From NCBI GenBank assembly GCA_946902985.2, contig OX336388.2, positions 229,888,467 through 229,952,466 of the forward strand: a stretch of DNA of 64,000 nt. The letters run 5' to 3'. This stretch comes from Meconema thalassinum. Taxonomy: Eukaryota; Arthropoda; Insecta; Orthoptera; Tettigoniidae. Of the stretch, positions 33,094-43,845 are shown piece after piece. The notes beneath the pieces were generated by a model. That model saw only the letters and a list, made by a program, of their open reading frames with translations, did no database searches and was not told the origin of the DNA. Position 1 is the first letter of the stretch, and every line of letters starts with the position of its first letter. The position numbers and the translations under genes were made by a program.

Positions 33094-33114
33094 CTTCACT
33101 CCCACTTTAAATGT
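33094..33114 (-). repeat. Short LINE sliver beyond copy C
   Basis: The minus strand reads aaagtgggagtgaagatt, identical to codons KVGVKI of copy A (3768-3785), and is joined directly to an upstream part of the RT. It is best explained as the far side of copy B, left after copy C inserted with loss of about 150 bp. Confidence 0.5.
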
Positions 33115-33434
33115 AAAGCTAAAATTTCAGGTGCGGTTTCCTAATTCAAAGTGTCCAAACCGGAAAACCGTTCAGGATTTGTTAAGTACATATAAGTGTG
33201 ACCGGTTCTGTTCACGACGTACCGGGAACAGGCCGGCCTATGCTTTTACCAGACAAAATATTTGATGTAATCTCCGATATAAAGCTGCGTAGTTCAAGAA
33301 AATCAACACGCAAATTAGCTCAAGGAAGTGTTCGACTATATGTGTAGACGTGTTGAAGTCTGTCTTCGAACACTTCCAACATCTGTTATGAATGGCTGTG
33401 GTGAGAACAACGGTACTGTTTGTTTTGATACAAG
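33115..33434. other. Unassigned sequence flanking the hAT insertion
   Basis: No motif recognised. Together with 34166-34640 it formed one continuous sequence before the hAT element inserted. Confidence 0.4.
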
Positions 33435-33442
33435 CGGAAGCC

Positions 33443-34157
33443 CAGGCGCGGATCTAGAGTTTGGCTGGGGGAGGGGAGGGGGGGGGGCGGTCACAGAATC
33501 GAAATTGTTAAGAAAAATTGTATCACTAACAATGCAATCACAAAATAACAAAACGTACAAAACCAGACCATTTTTTTTGCAACCTACATGGATAGAAATT
33601 TGATGCGTTTAGAGCTCCAAAAATATTCGTACAAATTGCATCGGCGTGTTTTGCGACTTTTACATCGAGCTTCGAGAAATGTATCAAGGTACGTTACAGT
33701 TTCGGCAAGGTGAGTTGGTACCGACAAAGGGAGAAAGTCACAGCTTAAATTGCCAACCAAGCTTGCAGTTTGGACGTCGGCAAATTTTTTTCGTGCGAAA
33801 GAAGCCCCAAATTCTTATCCGTGCATTGCTGCACATTCATCGTGACATCACTATAGACATCGATTCGGTAATCACAAAGTTTGCTAAACAAAATAGACGA
33901 GTTGATTTTGTTATATAAATAATCGTTTTTATATAACAGGTATGAGGTTGTAAATATGTACAGTTGTAACAGAACATCATAATTGCAATAAAGATATTTT
34001 CAGTATTGAATAAAATGAAAAAAAATGTGTTTCAGTTAAAATTCGTTAAGTTTTATATGTCTGGTTATTGTGTTTTCGGTTTTTTGAGTTTGCAAAAAAA
34101 TTAGGTCTCCGTTTGGGGGGGGGGTCATGACCCCCGTGACCCTTGAATCCGCACCTG
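33443..34157. mobile_element. hAT-type MITE with perfect 8 bp target duplications
   Basis: The octamer cggaagcc stands at 33435-33442 and 34158-34165. The ends are short inverted repeats: caggcgcggatctaga at the left and, as reverse complement, caggtgcggattcaag at the right. Both ends are followed inward by G-runs (about 33470-33487 and 34117-34126). Eight-base duplications with CAG-starting ends define hAT. The interior (715 bp total) has no transposase block, so it is non-autonomous. Confidence 0.88.
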
Positions 34158-34165
34158 CGGAAGCC

Positions 34166-34639
34166 ATGCTGCCTACTAGTACTTGCAGCAGCAAGTAGGC
34201 ACTGCGGAGAACATTCCTTGGCGCGCTGTATATAGCCCTCCGTAATTGTGACAAAACAAAGAAGTAAATTAAACTCAGGTTATATGAGGTCATTATGGAC
34301 CTCATTTGGGTTAAATAAAAGTTTTGCATGAAAGTTCCAAACGTTCACACTGACGTGGAGATATATTGTCCCTGATTTGTATTGTTACTGTACAAAACAG
34401 GTATTGAGAAGAGTGAGGCTGGCTTGATGGGAAGCAAGAAATTTACAATTGGAGGGGGCTGAGAGGAGAGAGAGGGGAAAACAGTGGATGTCAAGGAAGT
34501 TCTCTCCGATAATCAATACGAGATATACTGTAATATGCATCAGCAAGAAACAGGTGCCGAAACCTCGGGAGTGCAAGGAATTAGCTTATTTGAACTCAAT
34601 AGAAGGAAACTGAAACTCAAGAAAAGATAGCTTCGAAGC
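34166..34639. other. Unassigned sequence
   Basis: No coding motif or repeat partner was noticed. Confidence 0.35.
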
Positions 34640-34806
34640 CATTTTTCAGTGTTGCCTTATTGACAGCTAGCGAGCGGTACATTTGATCTTTCCCAGCCCC
34701 TTCCTTTCCCACACCCGGAGCAAATTCTTGTCACGCTCCACGAGCGTCCACGTTTCACCTCCATACAGCACAACTGGCCGAATTATGACTCGGTACAATG
34801 TGAGAG
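34640..34806 (-). pseudogene. LINE remnant (post-RT region)
   Basis: The minus strand encodes LYRVIIRPVVLYGGETWTL followed by VERDKNLLRVWERK-like residues, the familiar VLYGxETWTL block after the polymerase in insect LINEs. About 55 codons survive. Confidence 0.65.
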
Positions 34807-34904
34807 GGTTGAAGATGTGATCCTAGGAAATTTCTTTCACTGTTAGGGCACAACACCCATTACAATTGGGTGCAATCGTGTTGACGGACTGAAAAGGATT
34901 AAAT

Positions 34905-36213
34905 AGCCTAAATAGCCTATTTTCATATGTCCCACTGGTCTTCTCCATTAAAATTATCCTGCCTATTGCAAGGAATTTCCGAGAAACACCGGTATAAATA
35001 TTTAAATTTAGCATCGCCGCCATGTTGGATGTTCATCGAGTTATTTGAAAGCCCATACGTGAACTTATGTTGATAGCTTGCCACGATGGGTGAGTGGTCA
35101 ACGTGTCGGTCTACTAACCCCAGGCTTGCAGGTTTGCTCCTGGCCATTGTAAGTGATTTTTTGAAAGGCGGCAAAAATTACGACACCATATCTTACGATG
35201 TTGGCATGTAAAAGAACCCATTTCAATTCAGTAGGCCATATTCGTAATGGCAAAGTTAATCTCGGGAGTTTCCGCCAACACAAAGTTCCTCATTTCTCTA
35301 CTAAAAAGCGCTATAGTGTTCAAGGGGCTTAGATATCTAACCTCCTTGACTTTCATAGATCTTCAAGGAACAACGAAATTTGACATGCAAACTACCCTTT
35401 GGGTGTCAAATTACAAAGCTTGTACCCGGCAACCGATATGATATTATTATTATTATTATTATTAATATTATTATTATTATGCTTCAATCAACATACAAAA
35501 TGTCAGTTTGATTGCTGTAATAGATTCGGAGATATTGAGAACCGTTGACGTATTTCGGATGATCGCCATGTTCGATTGTTCTATGTGTAAGCCTTAGGGT
35601 TATGTACCATCAAATGAAGAATATTACATCAGTTTATTATCAGTTTATTATTCAAACATTCACTTCAATCCCATGATTAGGAAAGTAAAAATTAAATGAG
35701 TAATTTTAAAATTTCACACGTTCGCCATCTTGTTGTTATGAACAAATTGAATTGAATCAAATGCCAGTAGACTTAATCTTGTATAAACATTTAACCTACG
35801 ACGTTTCACTGCGCCCGGCTAATTAAATCTCGAGAAAATGACATTTAAATATTTTAACTTCGCTTGGCCGCCATCTTGGTTTTGTACTTACCGTGTTCTT
35901 AAGCATTGCTTAGCTGAACGTAACTCTTGATCACTGTACACAATTTCAGGGCGATATCAGTAGGCCTAATAGTTTCTGAGATATAGAATGTCGGTGAAAT
36001 AATTCGCACAGCCACCTTGTTGGATTGGTGAGACGTATTAAAATTTGAAGGACACGGTCGAGGTTGGACAAAATAGCACTATGTCCTTACCGAATTTAAT
36101 TAAAATCGCTCCAGCAGTTTAGATATTATTAGGGACACACACATGACACACACACGGACAAAAGGTGATCTCATAAGCCTATTTGTTCATAAATGAAAAT
36201 AGGCTAAAAAAGG
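34905..36213 (-). repeat. Hairpin-ended repeat family (Helentron-like), copy with nested SINE
   Basis: The low-coordinate side has tagcctattttcatatgtcc; the high side ends gtgatctcataagcctattt and gaaaataggct. The body repeats phrases such as gccatgttcgattg and gatattgagaaccg that recur at 37540 and, inverted, at 51830 and 52260. It has no coding content and is interrupted by a SINE at 35079-35479. Confidence 0.65.
35079..35479 (+). repeat. tRNA-type SINE family C, nested
   Basis: The head ccacgatgggtgagtggtca and the B-box-like gcaggtttgctcctggcc match the head of the copy at 54276-54670. The shared body includes gggagtttccgccaacacaa, and the tail is (ATT)n. It is inserted in the hairpin-family element. 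Confidence 0.75.
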
Positions 36214-36776
36214 TTTCCAAAACGATATAAGGATATAACCTTGGTCAGAGAATGTCGTCCTACTTCAACAATGACAGCTTAAATCTGTTGCCCCGACAAA
36301 GATTGGCTCGATCCTATGTCTGGTCGACACTCTTGTATAGTATGGAGGTTTGGACTTTGAAGGTCAACACCATGAAATGATTAGAGGCCTTCGAAATGTG
36401 GATTCGTAGACGAATGCTTAAAATACCTGGGACTGATAGAGTTACCAGCAGAGATGTCCTTAGAGGAGCAAAATGTGATCTTCTGCTTTTGTCTACCATA
36501 AAGTATCGAAAAACTGCCTATTTGGGACATGTACTTAGAAGCCAAAAATAACAGTTGCTTCGACTAACACTACAAGGCAAAATAGCTGGCAGACGAGGGC
36601 GTGGCAGAAGACAGATGTTCTGGCTTCAGAATATCAAGAGGTGGACACGGATTCGATCCGTTGAAGAATTGTTCCGACTTGCTGTGGACAGCGGTGCCTT
36701 TTCCATGATGATCGCCAACGTTCGGGGGACCGAACACGGTACTTGTAGAAGGAGAAAAGAAGAGAGAATGTTGTGA
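36214..36776 (+). pseudogene. LINE C-terminal remnant
   Basis: Translation gives YVWSTLLYSMEVWTLKVN, then EAFEMWIRRRMLKIPGTDRV and KYRKTAYLGHVLRSQ, interrupted by stops at about 36380 and 36550, then GKIAGRRGRGRRQMFWLQN. This is the C-terminal half of a LINE polyprotein after the RT; it differs from copies A to E. Confidence 0.7.
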
Positions 36777-37110
36777 CATCCTGTGAAGAAAGGGAAGTTG
36801 CGATAACAATCAGTTACTACTGGACCGAACACAGAACTTAATGAAGAAGAGAGAATTTTGTGACATCCTGTGTGAAGGAAGGGAAATAGCGATAACAATC
36901 AGTTACTACTGGACCGAACACAGAACTTGAAGAGGAGGAAGAAGAAGAAGAGAGAATTTTGTGACATCCTGGGTGAAGGAAGGGAAATAGCGATAACAAT
37001 CAGTTACTACTGGACCGAACACAGAACTTGAAGAGGAGGAAGAAGAAGAAGAGAGAATTTTGTGACATTCTGGGTGAAGGAAGGGAATCAGTTACTACCG
37101 GACCGAACAG
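36757..37110. repeat. Tandem repeat, about 105-116 bp unit, roughly 3.5 copies
   Basis: Each unit carries gagagaat.ttgtgacat, gtgaaggaagggaa, cgataacaatcagttactac and tggaccgaacacagaactt. Later units gain an expanded gaggaggaagaagaag stretch and the last lacks gcgataaca. It starts at the end of the LINE remnant and may be an amplified 3' tail. Confidence 0.85.
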
Positions 37111-37377
37111 CTAGAATAATTAAAACCTGTGATGGATCCAGGTAATTTAGTCCCTGTGTAGAGACAGGATAATTCACTCCAGTCACAGGCAAGGAGTTAT
37201 ATCTCATGGACGAAGGGCGGTCGGTGTCACGGAGCGGGATAGCTGGCGTCTTGGAGGAGACGACCTGCTCCCAGGGACCAATAAATTGTGTCAGAGGACA
37301 GTCTTCGCAAGACACTCTGGTATGTCCGTACCAGTGTGGACCAGTGTGGTCCAATAATGTGTACTCATTACAATCTC
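37111..37377. other. Unassigned sequence
   Basis: No recognised motif. Confidence 0.35.
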
Positions 37378-37420
37378 ATACCTTGAGGAAGGAATTCATG
37401 ATGAAAATCAATAAATTGTG
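37378..37420 (+). repeat. 43 bp sliver of the RTE-like LINE
   Basis: ccttgaggaaggaattcatg and gatgaaaatcaataaa match copy A at 3885-3918 (LRKEFMMKINK). It is an isolated piece, probably a very short 5'-truncated or recombined copy. Confidence 0.6.
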
Positions 37421-37424
37421 AAAC

Positions 37425-38905
37425 AAAACCATTTAGTTCCGTGAAGAACTAAATAGCCCATTTTCATTACTTATATACTATTAATTGCCTCTATCAACAT
37501 ACAAAACTTCTCTTTGATTCCTCTCACTGATTGATAGATATTGAGAACCGACTATATATTTCGGATGGTCGCCATGATGGATTTTAATATAATTATGCAG
37601 GCAGTAGAGTAATGTTATGATGATGATGATGATGATAATTGTTGTTTTAAGGAGCGTAACATCTAGGTTATCGGCCCCTAATGGTTTGGATGATGGCGAA
37701 GATGATAATGAAATGTAAACTATAACTAAAACTAACTACTATCTTACATACTAGAAGAAGAAATGGAAAACAAATCGAGAATAAGGCAAATAAAGGACAT
37801 GACCAAAAGAAATGCCCTCAACCCTCGAAGAATGCGGATTGAGGGACTTGGAAGGAAGGAGAGCCATGAAAGGCAGATAGGAAAGTTAAAGAGGAGAGGG
37901 TCCTCCCCACAGGTAAGGGACAAAAGGGGGAAACAAGACCTAGCTCAGAAATCCCTCGGGGTCGCCAACTCCCGAACTCACCAACCGTGAGCCCCTGAGG
38001 GTGTAGCAATATCCAGGCTGCACCAGAAGTGGTGGGGCTACATACACCCTGCCTCCTTGAGGGCCTTGTGCAGAAGGCAGGAGAGAACATGAAAAGAAAA
38101 AGAAGGCTGACCCCTCGAAGAATGAGGGTATCAGAAAAGAATAGACAAGGGCCAATTAAGGCGGGAAAGGAAGAGACTCCCTAGGCCTCGGGTACCCTAA
38201 TACCGTCGGGGTCGGAAGAGAACAAGAGTTGACCAAGTGAGGCCGACAGGAAAGAAGACGGAGAGGAGCCCGGCACAAGTAAGTTGAAGCAATGCCGGAC
38301 TCAGCTGGGGCCCCGTGGTCGCCAACCCACGCCAATAGAGTAATGTACTGTACTATTAGATGAGGATTATTGGGTACGTTCATTATTTAAACGTTGATTT
38401 CGATCGCATGATTAGAACACAAGAAATAAAAACTTAATTTTAAAGTTTCGCACAGCCGCCATCTTGGGGTTATATAAACAATAGAACTAAATTAGAAGTC
38501 TGTGCATTTCAATTTGTATAGTCGTTTGCTGTACCAAGTTTCACTGCGTTCGGATGCTTAAATCGCGTGAAAAGTCTATTTAAATATTTCAACTTCACTT
38601 GGCCGCCATGTTCGTCTAGTAGTTAACATGTTTTTGAAACTTGCATAGATGAACGTCTAGTGGCGCCCTTTATCACCCTACAAAATTTTAGGGTGATATG
38701 AGTAATAGTTTCGGAGATATAGAATGCCAGTGAAATATTTCGCACAGCCGCCATGTTGAATTGGTGAGACGTAATAAAATTGATGGGCACGGTCGGGGTT
38801 GGCCGAAATAGTACTATAAACTTACCGAGTTTCTATGAAATCACTCCAGCCGTTTAGAAGTTATTAGGGACACACACTCACGGGCAATAGGTGATCTCAT
38901 AAGTT
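37425..38905 (-). repeat. Hairpin-family copy with nested SINE-B
   Basis: The low side shows tttagttccgtgaagaacta, a terminal stem-loop of the family, then atagcccattttcat. The high side ends cggcaataggtgatctcataag-like sequence near 38880-38900. Internal phrases (gccgccatcttgggg; gatatagaatgccagtgaaa) match other copies. Removing 37616-38335 plus one target duplication restores continuity. Confidence 0.7.
37616..38335 (+). repeat. SINE family B, 720 bp, with 11 bp target duplications
   Basis: Flanked by tagagtaatgt at 37605-37615 and 38336-38346. The low end is a (GAT)n run followed by aacatctaggttatcggccc. The other end is rich in G and C (ccccgtggtcgccaaccc). A reverse copy occupies 53655-54745 and a truncated one 43237-43420. 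Target duplications plus a trinucleotide tail point to LINE-mediated insertion, with the tail at the low end (element on the minus strand if the tail is 3'). No tRNA-like promoter boxes were identified, and open frames here are not conserved. Confidence 0.8.
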
Positions 38906-40321
38906 ATTTTTTAGCCTACTTTTCACATTTTGCAAAAATGAGGAAAAAGTAGACTTATGAGATCGATCCGGGCAAATGTGTGTCTGTCTGTCCTTCTGTC
39001 TCGCTGGCTGTGTATGTGTCCCCACCCCCCTATCAAGTCCTAAATGGCTGCAGAAATTGGTAGGAGTAAAGATCTATACCTGAATATCTCACGGCCATAT
39101 TTGAAAATTATGTCAGTGTTGTTATTAACTAGTGAAAAAATCGCAATTGAAATTTGAGCTCCATGTTGGATATCTTGGAAGATATGAATGGGAGCTATTT
39201 CAAAATTAGCACACGTATAGATAATAATATTTCAGTTTAATTTCCAGGAGGCCATACATGGTAGTGCTGCCAAAATGATTATAAGCATGCTGATAGGTCC
39301 AATTTTTAAATGCATATAACTTCTACACTATCAATTGGAATTCAACCAAATTTCATATGTGCTATGTGTACATAAACAGATGTTACTGAGCGTATTCTTA
39401 AGAGCCACCAGGGCTGCCAACTGTTAATAAATGCCCTCAATATATTTTATCCAAATACCATTATATCAGAAAGTATGCAAGCCGACAGCTTTAAACTATG
39501 CACACGTATGTTAACTGACATTCTATATTAATTTGGAGTAACTTATATACGTCAGTGCTACCAACATGATTCTAAGCCTGCTGAGAGGTCCAACTTTAAT
39601 TACATGTAACTTCTATACTATCATTTGGATCTCAACCAAATTTCGTATGTGCTATGTGTACCATAACAGATATGCCTATGCGTATTCGTAGGAGCAACCA
39701 GGGCTGTCAACTGGTAATAAATGCTGTTTCTATTTTATTTATACTAATACAAATATATTAGAAAGTATGCTAAGAAATAGCTCTAAACTTTGCACATGTA
39801 TAGTACCTGGCATTCTAGATTAATTCGCAGTAAGTAATATACGTCAGTGCTGCCAACATGATTCTAAGCTTGCTGATAGGTCCAATTTTAAAATGCATGT
39901 AACTTCTATACTAACTAATGGATTTCATTCAAAATTGGCACAACAATAGATCATATTATTTCAGATAATTTTTGACCAATACATGCATGACATTGTTGCC
40001 AACATGATTTTACGCACGCTATCGGATCCAATGTTTAACTGCATGTAACGACCATGCTATCCATTGGACTTCAACCGAATTTTGTATTCTGTACCTTAAG
40101 AAATAGAACTAAGAATATATTCAGTCATCAGGGCTGCCAAATGTAGTGCTCTTTGAGGCTACATTATGCCAGGTATACAGTATTTCGCACTAATTAGAAA
40201 TGTCGATATTACCAACTTAATTTCGTCATTATTCTTGATAGATCCATTTAGATTAATCATTGGCATGAATCTTAAATTTTAAGAAAAGTAGGCTCTTTAG
40301 TTCGTCACGGAACTTCTTGTT
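38906..40321 (+). repeat. Hairpin-family variant with about 290 bp tandem repeats
   Basis: Starts with a hairpin built from agcctacttttc and its near complement before cttatgagatcgatccggg, then a gtgtgtctgtctgtcc patch. It ends gaaaagtaggct followed by agttcgtcacggaact. Inside, units starting near 39262, 39553 and 39846 share accaacatgattctaagc, gataggtccaatttt and taacttctatact, with a degenerate fourth from about 39985. The terminal agcctacttttc pair is a perfect 12 bp inverted repeat. It lies head to head with the copy at 37425-38905. Confidence 0.75.
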
Positions 40322-40955
40322 CATTTATAATGGAATACTGCCGAAAGAAATCAGAAATTCCTATGGACATCAAATTGGCAGATGAAAAACTAAACGACGT
40401 AGGATACTTATCTTACTTACGAAGCAAAATAACTAGTGATGGACAAAGCAAAGGGAATAATGATAAAAAGTAGGTTAGCTCAGGCAAGGAAACCATCTCT
40501 ACAGAAAATAAATGTGTTAACATCAAATATAGATTTAGATATTCGAAAGTCAGTTTTGAAAGCCTTCGTCAAGAGCGTGGCGCTCTATGGAAGTGAAACG
40601 TGGACTGTTGGTGCGGCAGAAAAGCATTTAAAATATGGTGTTACAGGGGAATGATGAAGATCAGATGGGTAGATAGGGATACAAATGTAGAGGTATTAAG
40701 ACGATTGGGAGAGAAGAGATGTTTCTGGCGACTGCTAATGAAGAAAAGAGATAGGTTGGTAGGACACATACTAAGACACCCAAGAATAGCAATCTTAGTT
40801 ATGTAAGGAATGGTCGACTAAGGTTAGAATATGTTAAACAGATTGTCACTTTGAAAGGTGTGGTAGCTATAGAAATAAAACGATTAGGTCAGGACAGGGA
40901 GGCTTGGAGTGCTGCATCAAACCAGTTTAAAGACTGAAGACCCAAACACAACAAC
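40322..40955 (+). pseudogene. RTE-like LINE copy D, 5'-truncated
   Basis: Begins in the ECSRNKSE region after the RT core and reads through LTSNIDLDIRKSVLKAFVKS, VALYGSETWTVGAAEK, RRLGEKRCFWRLLMKKRDRL and GHILRHPRIAILVM. Frames change near 40475, 40640 and 40806, so it is a pseudogene. It ends with the family's gactgaagacccaaaca and aac-rich tail. Confidence 0.8.
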
Positions 40956-41284
40956 ACTTACATATACACTTTTATAACATTTAAGAAAATCCCAATAATG
41001 TTCTTGCCATTAGGCAGTAATTTCTTTACTTTAATATTACTTTTTTTACAAAATGTACCAAAAGGTTTGTATTCCTTCTAATAAAACTATAAAAAATACC
41101 ATCTATGAGATAGCCCCAATGATTTACTGTAGTGTCCACAAATTAATGTGTGGCTAGAAATGGGGGTTTCTTGGATACTGCAATTATAGTAAAACACTGC
41201 AAGTAATAACACAAAGTTTTGGTACAGCTGCAATGTCCGAATAGCTCAATTATTTCAATAATTGGTTGAGTAATAGTACATTAA
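40956..41284. other. Unassigned AT-rich sequence
   Basis: Nothing recognised. Confidence 0.4.
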
Positions 41285-41375
41285 GCAACGAGCCTATAAT
41301 GGCAAAAATTAAGACACGGAAGCGAGTTTTATATTTTCCATACGAGTGTCTTAATTACCATTATAGGCGAGTTGC
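41285..41375. repeat. Palindromic MITE-like hairpin
   Basis: The left arm gcaacgagcctataatggca and the right arm gccattataggcgagttgc-like sequence (ccattataggcgagttgc) are inverted complements around a 28 bp loop. The same hairpin recurs at 59587-59750, so it is a dispersed snap-back element and not a gene terminator. Confidence 0.7.
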
Positions 41376-42582
41376 ATTCGACTGTTTATGTTCGACGATA
41401 ATTATAACTTTATTATATGTTTAAACATAAATATTCATAAATATCTGTTGAGATTCAGTCACTCGAATTTTGTGATCGGAGTGCAGCGCTGTTTTCCAAG
41501 CTCTCTGACCGACCGACGCATGCGCTCTGTGTGCTTCAATGCCATATGTTCAGATTGTGCACCAGTATTCAGTAAAACTGTCACTGAAGTCGTTTGAAAG
41601 CAATGCGCTGTGTAGAAATTTGATTTGGGGATTTTAAGATACAGTGATATTTCTTGTCTCATATTTGCCAGTTTATTTACGTGAACATGTGGACGGTGCA
41701 ATTTCGGTAATTTATACAGACATGTTGGATATACTTCAATATATACAAAATATACTTCAGTTGTTGTGCTGTGGCTCATGGTTAGTATTTCATATTATAC
41801 TTTTTCTTAAAAATAAATACTAATGCATTAACGTACCGGTAATCGATGAAAAATGTGGCAACATAGCCATTAGCAGTATCTACAGCCCTTTTTAAACCAC
41901 GAGGAAACGCTGAAGACATCTGTTGTCCAGAGAAAAGAAACCGACTCTGTACCCTCATAATAAGCTGAGTGGCAAGTATTTGGAATTGAAAGGTATTCAG
42001 GTGCGTATTGCTTGGGCGACTGTACTATGTTCTGTCGATTTACTAATGAAAACAGAAAACGGGTGAAAGAAACCCCTTCTGTCCGGAGCCTTATAATGAA
42101 GACCACAGGGGTGAAACTGTTTCCTTCGCCCCTTCCACTGTCCCTCAGGTTTTTGTTTTTATTTAACAACCCTCGTCCCTTCTTCTCCCAACCCGCACCA
42201 CCACCAACCCCTTCACCGTGGCCCGCACTCAACTGCGGCGTTTGATGCTCTATTGTTCGCCGTGAGGTAGGTCTGCTAGGCAACCCTTCGACCGGTTCTG
42301 GCAAGCGGTCTGCATATCTTACCCCTGACTGCTTGCCCATTGTAGTACCACACACTTCAGGCTCAAATCGGCCTGTCACCTTACCCTATCTTGCTATACA
42401 GACTTGAGTGTTATTGAAACCTATCACCTACAGCATTGTTACCAACAATGACGGCAAGTCACTGACCACGTGGCTTGTTTTTTATTCCTGCTCTGGTTAC
42501 AACTCCATGCACATTTCAGTCGACTTTCTCCCCTTCGTATTGGCAAACGTTTTTGTTGGTTTAACCATCCACAAGGGACTAC
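41376..42582. other. Unassigned region
   Basis: The first 85 bp (cataaatattcataaatatc) resemble 60280-60303, next to the other palindrome copy, so they probably belong to that repeat. The rest has frames without recognisable domains, including a pyrimidine-rich patch at 42125-42225. Confidence 0.4.
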
Positions 42583-43190
42583 GTTATTGTTTGAGTCTTC
42601 AATCTTTTAACTGGTTGATACAGCTCTCCATGCTTCCCTGTCCTGAGCTAATCGTTTCAACTCTACATGACAACTTACATCTGGGACAATCTGTTTAACA
42701 TAATTCCAACTGTGGTCTAACCCTACAATTATAATCCTCAACCTTTCTTCCATAGCTAACTTTCCTATTCCTGGGTGGCTTAGTATGTGTCCTACCAACC
42801 TGTCTCTTCTCTTCATTAGCAGTCACCACAAATATCTCTCCTTTCCCACTCGCCTTAATACCACTTCATTTCTTATCCTATCTACCCTTCTGATCTTCAT
42901 AATTCTCCTGTAACACCACATTTCAAACGCTTCAACTCTCCTCTTTCTTGCTGCTTCAACAGTCCTAGTTTCAATTCCATAGAGCGCCACGCCTCATTGA
43001 GAGCCTTTCAGAAATGACTTCCTAACACCTAAATCAATAGTTGATGTCAACAGATATCTTTTCTGTAGAAATACTTCCTTGCCTGTGCCAAACTACTTTC
43101 TATATCCTCATTGCTTCGTCCATCGCAGGTTATTTTGCTTCCTAAGTAACAGAAGTAGTCCATCATACTTCCTTTAGCTTTTCACCTGCC
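42583..43190 (-). pseudogene. RTE-like LINE copy E, 5'-truncated
   Basis: Minus-strand pieces include MKRRDRLVGHILSHPGIGKL and MEERL, then VKQIVPDVS, matching the C-terminus of copies A to D. Upstream parts are shattered by frameshifts. It ends at acctgcc (43189), inside the LAGEK region. This is the most diverged of the five. Confidence 0.75.
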
Positions 43191-43236
43191 TGGGACTACA
43201 GAGACTCTTTATCTTTTCTATAGAAACTTTGTTCGG
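43191..43236. other. Spacer
   Basis: Short non-repeat spacer. Confidence 0.3.
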
Positions 43237-43420
43237 AGGTGATAATGATGATGATAATTGTTCTTTAATAGGGTCTAACATCTAGGTTATCGGCCCATAA
43301 TGGTTTGGGTGATCATAAGAAAAGGCACTACAGACTTATACACTAGGAGAGAAAATGGAAAATACTGTAAGAAGATGAATAAGGTAAATAAAAGACAGGA
43401 GGTGAGAGAAAGAGGAAAGG
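43237..43420 (+). repeat. SINE family B, truncated copy
   Basis: A gatgatgat run followed by aacatctaggttatcggccc and gtgagagaaagaggaaaggg-like sequence corresponds to the first quarter of 37616-38335. Confidence 0.7.
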
Positions 43421-43565
43421 GCCCTGCGCGGATATCCGCAAACATTCTTTGCCATGCGGATATAGTCTGGAGTAAATTTGCGGAATTTGCTTTTAGAATA
43501 CAATCCGAACTTGTTGAATATCATATTTTTCCGTTATGTTCTTTTCATGACAAAATAATATAAGA
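43421..43565. other. Unassigned sequence
   Basis: It has a short repeated word (gcggatatccgc / gcggatatag). No gene. Confidence 0.3.
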
Positions 43566-43845
43566 TGATTTTTTTTTTTTGTGAGGCTGAGTGCAAGTCT
43601 TTCTAGTCGTCACCCTTGGGCGACCTGAGCATCGGGATGAGATATGGAATGGATAATGATGAATGAAACTGGGCAAGGATCTGGAGGGAAGCGGCCGTGG
43701 CCTGTCACTAGGTACCGTCCCAGGATTTGCCTGGTGTTGAAAATGGGGAAACCACGGTAAACCATTTCAAGGACAACCGACGGTGGGGCTCGAACTCACG
43801 CGTCTACCGAGTCAGCAGGGAGCTTGGCCACATGACCTAACGCTG
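43566..43845 (-). repeat. tRNA-type SINE family D
   Basis: Read on the minus strand, the head runs gttaggtcatgtggccaagc with a B-box-like gagttcgagccccaccg. The body includes ggtttaccgtggtttcccca, and the far end has an A-rich (here T9) tail. Promoter boxes and tail give the orientation. Confidence 0.7.

Noticed and set aside
36757..37110. CRISPR-like array
   Set aside because: Units are contiguous tandem copies of over 100 bp without unique spacers, in a eukaryotic context.
37763..38383. Several frames of 70-90 codons in the GC-rich insert
   Set aside because: The region is SINE-B. The frames on both strands are not preserved in the copy at 53655-54275.
41459..42379. Minus-strand frames of 106 and 169 codons as host exons
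   Set aside because: No domain, no splice-site support visible, and biased composition (pyrimidine-rich opposite strand).
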